Positions 58,413-64,000 of a stretch of 64,000 nucleotides of DNA are shown piece by piece. Numbering within the stretch: the first letter of the stretch is position 1; every line of letters starts with the position of its first letter. The stretch is taken from positions 186,001 through 250,000 of the forward strand of contig NZ_JAXHGM010000001.1 in the NCBI RefSeq assembly GCF_034808145.1. Direction: 5' to 3'. The position numbers were made by a program, and so were the translations under genes. Source of the DNA: Halorubellus sp034808145 (GTDB lineage Archaea; Halobacteriota; Halobacteria; Halobacteriales; Natrialbaceae). The notes below the pieces were generated by a model. It made no database searches and was not told where the DNA came from. It saw nothing but the letters and a program-made list of their open reading frames with translations.

Positions 58413-59594
58413 ATGCGAAGCTACCGCATCGGGTCGCTGTTCGGTATCCCGATCAAGTTGGACGTGACGTTCCTCCTCGTCCTCCCGCTGTTCGCGTACC
58501 TCATCGCCGGCCAGGTCGCGAGCACCGTCGAGCTCGTCAACCAGCTCCCGCAGATCACCGTCGACGCCGGCGCGCTCGAAGGCGAGACCATCCGCTGGGT
58601 CGTCGGGAGCGCCGCAGCCATCGGGCTGTTCACGAGCGTCGTCCTCCACGAGCTCGGGCATTCGCTGACCGCGATGCGGTACGGGTACACCATCGACTCC
58701 ATCACGCTCTGGATCTTCGGCGGCATCGCGTCGCTCTCCGAGATGCCCGAGGACTGGAAGCAGGAGTTCGCGGTCGCCATCGCCGGCCCCGCCGTCTCCG
58801 TGGCGCTCGGCGCGCTCGCGTACGTCGCCGTCGCGTTCGTCGTCCCGGAGACCCTCGCCGCGGTCGCGTTCGTCGTCGCGTACCTCGCCGTGATGAACAT
58901 CGCACTCGCCGTGTTCAACATGCTCCCGGGGTTCCCGATGGACGGCGGCCGCGTCCTCCGCGCGCTCCTCGCCCGGAACCGGCCGTACGCGAAGGCGACG
59001 CAGATCGCCGCGAGCGTCGGGAAGGGCTTCGCCGTCCTCCTCGGGCTGTTCGGCCTCCTCACGACGCAGTTACTCATGATCGGTATCGCGTTCTTCATCT
59101 ACATCGGCGCGAGCGGCGAGAGCCAGCAGGTCGTGATGAAGGCGGTCTTCAACGGCGTCACGGTCTCGGACGTGATGACGACCCGCGAGCACCTGCACAC
59201 GGTCACGCCTGAGACGAGCATCGCCGAACTCGTCGAACGCATGTTCCGCGAGCGCCACACCGGCTACCCGGTGCTCGACGACGGTCACCTCGTCGGCGTC
59301 GTCACGCTCGCGGACGCGAAGGACGTCAAACCCGTCGAGCGCGACGCGTACACCGTCAGCGACGTCATGACGACCGAACTGAAGACCATCGAACCGAACA
59401 CCGCGGCGATGGACGCCCTTCAGGAGATACAGGGCAGCAACGTCGGACGGCTCCTCGTCGTCGCGGACGGCGACCTCGTCGGTCTCGTCTCCAGAACCGA
59501 CCTCGTCACCGCGTTCAACGTCATCCAAGAGAGCGGTCGGCTCGCCGGTTCGACCGCCGAACCCGCGAACGACCGCGACAGCCGGATCGCCTGA
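58413..59594 (+). CDS. Site-2 protease (M50) with C-terminal CBS domains
   Basis: A 393-residue rhomboid-like intramembrane metalloprotease of the M50/S2P family. HELGHS (His79, Glu80, His83) is the zinc/active site; NMLPGFPMDGGRVLRA holds the third ligand (Asp177). About six transmembrane helices precede two C-terminal CBS domains (residues 240-375: TVSDVMTTREHLHTVTPETS and TVSDVMTTELKTIEPNTAA). S2P proteases release transcription factors from the membrane; the CBS pair suggests regulation by adenine nucleotides. TATA-like ATTTAAG sits 28 nt upstream of the ATG. Confidence 0.93.
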   Translation: MRSYRIGSLFGIPIKLDVTFLLVLPLFAYLIAGQVASTVELVNQLPQITVDAGALEGETIRWVVGSAAAIGLFTSVVLHELGHSLTAMRYGYTIDSITLWIFGGIASLSEMPEDWKQEFAVAIAGPAVSVALGALAYVAVAFVVPETLAAVAFVVAYLAVMNIALAVFNMLPGFPMDGGRVLRALLARNRPYAKATQIAASVGKGFAVLLGLFGLLTTQLLMIGIAFFIYIGASGESQQVVMKAVFNGVTVSDVMTTREHLHTVTPETSIAELVERMFRERHTGYPVLDDGHLVGVVTLADAKDVKPVERDAYTVSDVMTTELKTIEPNTAAMDALQEIQGSNVGRLLVVADGDLVGLVSRTDLVTAFNVIQESGRLAGSTAEPANDRDSRIA

Positions 59595-59638
59595 GTCGAC
59601 TCGACGCCGAGGCCCCGACGGACCGACCCGACCGCCGC

Positions 59639-60253
59639 CTACTCCCTGCACTCCGGCGGCGGGCCGTCGACGTCCCGGTCGGCCGTTCGACCGTGGTAGT
59701 GCGCCGCCGTCACCGCCATCGCGGCGAGCACCGCGAGCGCCCAGGCGACGACCCCCTGGACGACGCCGACCGCGGCGAGCACGAGCACGCCGACCGCGCC
59801 CGCGCCCGCACCGACGACGTACGCCGTCCACGGGACCGCCTCGTCGCCGCCCGCGACCGCGTGGTACGCGTCCACGACGACCGGGTCGTGCAGCGTTATC
59901 TCGCCGTCTCGGTCGTCGTACGAGACGATTCCGGCGTCGTCGAGCTTCGGCAGGTGGAACTGGTGGAGCGAGTTCCGGACGCTCTTTCGCTCCCGGTAGT
60001 CCAGTTCCGCCGGGTCGACGCCGTGCTCCCAGCCGGCGACGGCCTCCGACAGCGTCGACAGCGACACGGACTCGTCCGGACGCCGCCGCAGGTAGTGCAG
60101 GACGAACCGTCGACGCTGGTTCGCCAGTAACTCGAACACCTCGTCGTCGCTCGGTTCGGCCGCGTCGTCGGCCGTGGTACCGTCCACGTCCGTCTCCGTC
60201 TCGTCGGACGACGTGGTGGTATCGACTCCCCCCTTCGGTTGTGCTTTGCTCAT
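59639..60253 (-). CDS. DUF7344-type HTH protein with C-terminal membrane segment
   Basis: A 204-residue protein. An acidic Ser/Thr/Asp leader is followed by a winged-helix HTH (DDEVFELLANQRRRFVLHYL, and LSTLSEAVAGWEHGVDPAEL), and the C-terminal half has two transmembrane helices (VGAGAGAVGVLVLAAVGVVQ, VVAWALAVLAAMAVTAAHYH). This HTH-plus-membrane architecture is known in haloarchaea (DUF7344, recalled label) and may couple a membrane event to transcription. It pairs with a divergent paralog at 60679. A TATA-like AATTTATAG (60273-60281) lies about 20-28 nt before the ATG. Confidence 0.82.
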   Translation of the reverse strand: MSKAQPKGGVDTTTSSDETETDVDGTTADDAAEPSDDEVFELLANQRRRFVLHYLRRRPDESVSLSTLSEAVAGWEHGVDPAELDYRERKSVRNSLHQFHLPKLDDAGIVSYDDRDGEITLHDPVVVDAYHAVAGGDEAVPWTAYVVGAGAGAVGVLVLAAVGVVQGVVAWALAVLAAMAVTAAHYHGRTADRDVDGPPPECRE

Positions 60254-60678
60254 CGAATGTCCCCCCGGACGAATTTATAGACGACGACGCATCCCCTTAG
60301 TTGTACTACCTTATCATGCAAGTTTCATGCATCCGCGTCCGTAGACTATCGCGTTACTGACCGCTCTCAACCCGTAAGCGACGTTTACGGACCAACTGCA
60401 GGCCGATTCCAGACATGAAACCGGGACTCGGCCGTCGAACGTCCACCATCGGCGGGGACTCCGGGTGCGTGCGCCACGCGAGCGTGATGTCAGCCGACCC
60501 GACTCGAAGGCGGTCACTGTCCGCTCGAGGAGCGTCATTCCGGTCTCGGTCGTCGAAGCGCCCGCACCCGATTGTAGTATATAACAACGTGGAAGAAACA
60601 CCTATCGCGAACTGGACCTACCCCTGGCGGCGTCGACCTGCCCTGCCAGCCGCCGGCCGAACGCCGCCATCGCTACAC
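60254..60678. other. 425-bp divergent promoter region between two HTH genes
   Basis: No gene is seen; overlapping frames lack credible start and composition. It contains AATTTATAG near 60273, which suits the minus-strand gene, a CATGCA direct repeat around 60316-60333, and TAGTATATAAC at 60573-60583, which suits the plus-strand gene though it is about 100 nt before the ATG. The distance leaves room for a longer leader or additional regulatory sites. Confidence 0.6.
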
Positions 60679-61269
60679 ATGAGCACGACACCGGATAGCC
60701 CCACGACGCAAGCGACGTTCGACCCGAGCGACGACGACGGCCCGACCCGCGACGAGCTGTTCCACGTCCTCCGGAACCGCCGTCGACGGTACGCCATCCA
60801 CCACCTCAAGCGCGCGGACGAACCCGTCGACGTCGGCGACCTGGCGACGCAGGTCGCCGCGTGGGAGAACGACGTCCCGGTCGAGGCCGTCACGTCCAAG
60901 CAACGCCGTCGCGTGTACAACGCGCTCCAGCAGACGCACGTCCCGGAGCTCGACGACACCGGCCTCGTCGAGACCGAGCGCCGCGAGGTCGAACTCACGG
61001 AGCGCGCCGCCGAACTCGACGTCTACCTGGAGCTCGTCGACGGCCGGGACATCCCCTGGAGCGAGTACTACCTCGGCATCGGCGCGCTCGGCGCGGCCGT
61101 CACCGCCGTGACGGCGCTGAACGTCGGGCCGTTCGCCGGCATCCCTGACGTCGGCGCGGGCCTGTTCCTCTCCGTTACCCTCCTCGTGTCCGCGTGCGCG
61201 AACCACTACTATCAGGGCGCGAACCGCCTCGGCGAACGCGAGAAACCACCGGAACTCAGGGGTGACTGA
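60679..61269 (+). CDS. DUF7344-type HTH protein, paralog of the neighbouring gene
   Basis: A 196-residue protein. After MSTTPDSPTTQATFDPSDDD it has the winged-helix motif RDELFHVLRNRRRRYAIHHL, DVGDLATQVAAWENDVPVEA and YNALQQTHVPELDDTGLVET, then two hydrophobic segments (IGALGAAVTAVTALNVGPFA and GLFLSVTLLVSACANHYYQ). It is the divergent partner of the gene at 59639 and probably regulates a membrane-linked process. It is followed after 3 bp by a secreted-protein gene, likely in one operon. Confidence 0.82.
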   Translation: MSTTPDSPTTQATFDPSDDDGPTRDELFHVLRNRRRRYAIHHLKRADEPVDVGDLATQVAAWENDVPVEAVTSKQRRRVYNALQQTHVPELDDTGLVETERREVELTERAAELDVYLELVDGRDIPWSEYYLGIGALGAAVTAVTALNVGPFAGIPDVGAGLFLSVTLLVSACANHYYQGANRLGEREKPPELRGD

Positions 61270-61272
61270 CGG

Positions 61273-61839
61273 ATGCCCTCGCGTCGCGTCGCAATCCTCG
61301 GACTCGTCGCTCTCTCGGTGCTGTTCCTCGTGCCGTCGGGGTCGCTGAGTGCCGCGACCCTGGACCGCGGGGCGGTCGTCAGGGTTGCCCCGGCGGAGGA
61401 CGCGGCTGTCGCCATCTGGGACCCTGGTGGCGCGTCCCCGGAACCGCCGATGTACCCCGGGGAAGACCCGGTCACGTCGCCCGACGACGTCGTGCGCGTC
61501 GTCGTCGTCCAGAACAACGTCGGGGCCGTCGGGCACGTCCACGTCACGGATGCAGCAGGGACCGACGTCGAGATCGACGCGACGGCACGGGACGTCCGCA
61601 CCGGCGCTATCGCTCCCGTCCGTGGGACTGTGGACTGCAGCGGTGCGCGCGGACCGACGACCGTCCCGGTCCGCGTCACGTTCGTCGACACCGCGGACAG
61701 TCTCCGCGTCGTCGTCGAGTACGACGTGACCGTGCGCTGCGCGGGTCCGCCGAACGACGCCGCAGGCGCACCCGGAGCGAGCGGGACGACGACCGACGGC
61801 ACGGGGACGAACAGTACGACGACCCAGACGACGACCTGA
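61273..61839 (+). CDS. Secreted protein with Thr-rich tail, downstream of the HTH gene
   Basis: A 188-residue protein with a signal peptide MPSRRVAILGLVALSVLFLV, a beta-rich mature domain (RGAVVRVAPAEDAAVAIWDP, RVVVVQNNVGAVGHVHVTDA, PTTVPVRVTFVDTADSLRVV with a conserved-looking CSG and RCAG Cys pair), and a Thr/Ser/Gly tail. No known domain. It starts 3 bp after the DUF7344 gene stop, suggesting the regulator and secreted protein work together. Confidence 0.75.
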   Translation: MPSRRVAILGLVALSVLFLVPSGSLSAATLDRGAVVRVAPAEDAAVAIWDPGGASPEPPMYPGEDPVTSPDDVVRVVVVQNNVGAVGHVHVTDAAGTDVEIDATARDVRTGAIAPVRGTVDCSGARGPTTVPVRVTFVDTADSLRVVVEYDVTVRCAGPPNDAAGAPGASGTTTDGTGTNSTTTQTTT

Positions 61840-62415
61840 ACGCGCTCCGACCGCGTGAATCGTTATACACGGTACGCGCACTCGCGCGCTCGACTGGAAC
61901 GCGCGGTTATCAGAGTCCTCCGTCGACATGTCTACGCTGACCGAATTAACAGAGCGACCCGGCTCGCCCTTGTACCGCGCCACGAGACCTGTGCGATCTC
62001 CGGGACTCGGGTTCGAATCGTGACCCAATCGCGGACCGTTCGATCCGAAGCTACCGACGTTCGACGACCACGGCCGCTCCGTCGCTGTCGTTCCGTTAGC
62101 GACGTAACGACGCGACTGGCTTCGGTCGCCAGCCGCACGCGGCAACTCGGTGCGAGCCAGGTAGCCGCGTGCAGGTGCGCACGACCCACGTCGCGGGTCG
62201 CTGGATAGTACGAGCAGCATGGCTGTTCGTCGAGTACGACGAATCGGTTCGCAGTTCGCCCACTCCGAGCGGTTCGGAGTCGTCGGAAGCCGGCGTCTAC
62301 GCTCCGTAATCGGCTCGTGCGGGTACCACAATCGCCCCCTCTGTTGCACTCTCTCGGCGCATGTAAACATGGGTGTAGACTCTCGATACAAGTGCCCCGA
62401 AAGGGGGGAACGACT
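61840..62415. other. 576-bp intergenic region with several stem-loops, no credible gene
   Basis: Open frames on both strands here are Arg-rich and without credible starts. Hairpins include ACTCCGA/TCGGAGT (62262-62280), TCGTCG/CGACGA (62227-62242) and GACCC/GGGTC. GTTATACAC near 61861 is a TATA-like site. This could be a long leader, a small RNA locus, or decayed coding sequence. The last part serves as promoter of the Tat protein gene (62416). Confidence 0.45.
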
Positions 62416-62973
62416 ATGGAACGACGCAAGTTCATCATCGGCGCAGGCGCATTGCTCAGTGGAAGCGCAGCCGCAATCGGTACGGGCGCGCTCAGCGAAT
62501 CGACTATGGACCGTACCGCCACCGGGGAGATCGTCGGCGACAAGTACGCCTACCTCAAGTTCCGCTCGTACGGGGAGAACAGCAAGTTCTCGTCCATCGA
62601 GGACGGCCAGCTCGTCCTCGACTTCGCGAAGGAGACCAGCTCGCCGGGGCCGACGAACGGGCAGGGCCTGAACGCGGATTCGGTGAACTACTTCGACGGC
62701 GTGTTCCGTATCGCCGCGCAGGACAACGGCGGGGCGTTCGACGTCTGGATCGAGAGCGACAACCCGCACCTCAGCTTCTACTGGTCCAGCAAGAACTCCG
62801 GATCGACGACGCAGGGGAACGCGGTCAGGCTCGAGAACGCCCAGGGTGCGGACACGAACGTGGACGTCGGCGTCAAGATCGACCTGGAGGACGTCGACAA
62901 CCCGCAGGAGGTCCTCACCGGGAACGACGACTTCACGATTCACGCCGACGACACGTCCGGCGGCGGCACGTAG
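62416..62973 (+). CDS. DUF1102-type Tat-exported surface protein
   Basis: A 185-residue protein. MERRKFIIGAGALLSGSAAA is a twin-arginine signal with a clear hydrophobic stretch. The mature domain reads as a small beta-rich fold (YAYLKFRSYGENSKFSSIED, SVNYFDGVFRIAAQDNGGAF, VGVKIDLEDVDNPQEVLT) and resembles the DUF1102/TasA-like subunits often adjacent to archaeal signal peptidase genes, where they may form extracellular filaments. A signal peptidase I gene follows 292 bp downstream. Confidence 0.78.
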   Translation: MERRKFIIGAGALLSGSAAAIGTGALSESTMDRTATGEIVGDKYAYLKFRSYGENSKFSSIEDGQLVLDFAKETSSPGPTNGQGLNADSVNYFDGVFRIAAQDNGGAFDVWIESDNPHLSFYWSSKNSGSTTQGNAVRLENAQGADTNVDVGVKIDLEDVDNPQEVLTGNDDFTIHADDTSGGGT

Positions 62974-63003
62974 TCGACTCACGTAGGCGATCGAGGTAGG
63001 TGA

Positions 63004-63051
63004 CCGAGCGGATCCGGCTCGGTACCATTGCGGTCCACGATTCGCTTTTTT
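63004..63051 (+). terminator. Possible terminator after the DUF1102-type gene
   Basis: CCGAGC (63004-63009) pairs with GCTCGG (63017-63022), and a run of six T (63046-63051) follows 24 bases later. Archaea often terminate at T-runs, and a hairpin may help. Placement between two genes in the same direction supports the call. Confidence 0.45.
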
Positions 63052-63265
63052 CGCTCGTCGTCCTATCGTCCTCACCGCACTCATCGACGTCCGATTCGAT
63101 CGCGTGGACGCCGAAGCGGGTTCCCGTCGCGAGGCCGGGAGTAAACGCGGCATTCGGGAGGCTCAACGGACGCATGTTGACGGGGACGCGTGAGCGAAAG
63201 TGTGTCGTGACCGGGCGTCGGCGCGATCGACGGTCGATGCCCGGAATCGAACGAGGGGGAATGGT

Positions 63266-64000
63266 ATGAACGACGTCGTCGAACGAGGACTCGAGCTGGT
63301 CGTCGTCGTCGCGCTCGTCGCCGTGTTCGCGGGGTTCGTCATGGGACAGCCCGTGCTCGTCGCGTTCGTTGAGACGGGGAGCATGGCACCGACCCTCGAA
63401 CCCGGCGACGGGTTCGTCGCAGTACCGACGCCGCTCGCCGGTGGCGTCGACGAGGGCGACGTCGTGACGTTCCACGGTCGCAACGGCCGGTTGACGACGC
63501 ATCGCGTCGTCGGCGAGACCGACGATGGGTTCGTGACGCGTGGCGACGCGAACGCGTTCACCGACCAGCAGGCCGGCGACCGACCGGTGTCGCGCGACCG
63601 CATCGTGGCCGTCGCGTGGGCGCCCGGCGGCGACGCGCTGGTGCTGCCCGGCGTCGGCGCCGTCGTAGAGGGGGCTCGCGGCGTCGTTGGGGCTGTGGCC
63701 CGAACCATCGGCCTGTCGGGCGACCCGAGCCGGCTCGCGACGATGCTGTTCGCGACGACGATGTCTGCGTTCCTGCTGGACGAACTTCTCGCCGAGTCCG
63801 ACGGGACGCGGAGCGAGGAGCGGCCGGTCGGGCGTGCCGACGGGTACGACGTCCGAGTGCTCCTCGTGGCGAGCGTGCTGGTCGTCGTCGTCGCCGCGAC
63901 GGTGTCGATGGTGCTCGCGACGGGCGGGACGACCCTCGGGTTCGACAGCGTCGCGCCAGCGGACGCGGAGCAGGGCGGCATCGTCGCGGGCGAGTCGAGC
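63266..64000 (+). CDS. Signal peptidase I, 3' end outside window
   Basis: At least 245 residues of an archaeal-type signal peptidase. After a transmembrane helix (LVVVVALVAVFAGFVMGQPV), FVETGSMAPTLEPGDGFVAV carries the catalytic Ser (SM), and LTTHRVVGETDDGF the His that replaces the bacterial Lys. GDANAFTDQQAGDRPVSRDR is another family motif. Further hydrophobic helices follow, and the frame has no stop before the window ends. It would cleave signal peptides, likely of the adjacent DUF1102-type protein. Confidence 0.88.
   Translation, partial: MNDVVERGLELVVVVALVAVFAGFVMGQPVLVAFVETGSMAPTLEPGDGFVAVPTPLAGGVDEGDVVTFHGRNGRLTTHRVVGETDDGFVTRGDANAFTDQQAGDRPVSRDRIVAVAWAPGGDALVLPGVGAVVEGARGVVGAVARTIGLSGDPSRLATMLFATTMSAFLLDELLAESDGTRSEERPVGRADGYDVRVLLVASVLVVVVAATVSMVLATGGTTLGFDSVAPADAEQGGIVAGESS

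Noticed and set aside
62003..62030. GGTTCGAATC sequence resembling a tRNA T loop
   Set aside because: Flanks do not form a T stem and no acceptor, D or anticodon arm is present.
62219..62671. 150-residue plus-strand ORF overlapping the DUF1102-type gene
   Set aside because: Ser/Arg-rich frame that overlaps a clear Tat protein in another frame; no credible start.

Overview
The window is chromosomal DNA from a halophilic archaeon (class Halobacteria). This is inferred from the very high GC content, the Asp/Glu-rich and Lys-poor proteins, Tat-type (twin-arginine) lipoproteins, PGF-CTERM-like tails, archaeal type IV pilin signals, the halophile-type plant-like 2Fe-2S ferredoxin with an acidic N-terminal insert, archaeal TFB and MCM, and mostly leaderless promoters with TATA elements about 25-30 nt before the start codon. 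Genes are dense on both strands. I see no insertion sequence, CRISPR array or rRNA operon. Three short genes (16498-16653, 50271-50417, 57635-57757) encode fewer than 60 residues.

Layout. 1-9.8 kb: truncated beta-helix protein, UPF0201 and dephospho-CoA kinase-like pair, YccF protein, intron-containing tRNA-Arg, MaoC hydratase, HAD hydrolase, membrane-bound sulfite-oxidase-like protein, a CBS-MaoC fusion, nucleoside-recognition membrane protein, lipoprotein, and two half-size MgtE-type transporters. 9.8-16.7 kb: two convergent PQQ beta-propeller lipoproteins, a small membrane protein beside a 24-bp minisatellite, S9 peptidase, YigZ protein, membrane proteins. 16.7-27.6 kb: frameshifted lipoprotein, ACT regulator, scattered histidine genes (hisB, hisA, hisI), PiT phosphate transporter, ferredoxin, phosphohexomutase, beta-propeller, PRPP synthetase, an HNOB-fold protein. 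27.6-36.6 kb: secreted gluzincin, ileS, membrane proteins, HIT protein, ParA-like protein.

36.6-44 kb holds a tfb gene and a tight minus-strand cluster that begins with mcm (interrupted by a 472-residue intein), continues through four uncharacterised genes, and ends with a MinD-like ATPase. 44-57.6 kb: alpha/beta hydrolase overlapping a pilin-like gene tail to tail, two further pilins, a PAS histidine kinase, a beta-helix surface protein, tRNA-Pro, an SLC13/TrkA-C permease, two related RecA-fold-like regulators, a Ski2-type helicase, a lipoprotein. 57.6-64 kb: a tiny ORF behind an iron-box-like operator, cupin, CBS-containing site-2 protease, two related HTH membrane proteins, a DUF1102-type Tat protein, and a signal peptidase I cut by the window end.

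The most unusual signal is not one gene. It is a recurring set of short direct repeats at gene ends and in spacers, offset by about 31-33 bp (roughly three helical turns) at six places, with related copies at other offsets. Several duplicate the last codons and stop of the preceding gene, and one copies the 3' end of a tRNA. Other highlights are an H-NOX-fold protein lacking the heme-ligand His, a putative iron-regulated 40-residue protein, inverted repeats in the tfb and prs promoters, and an HTH inside the MCM intein.
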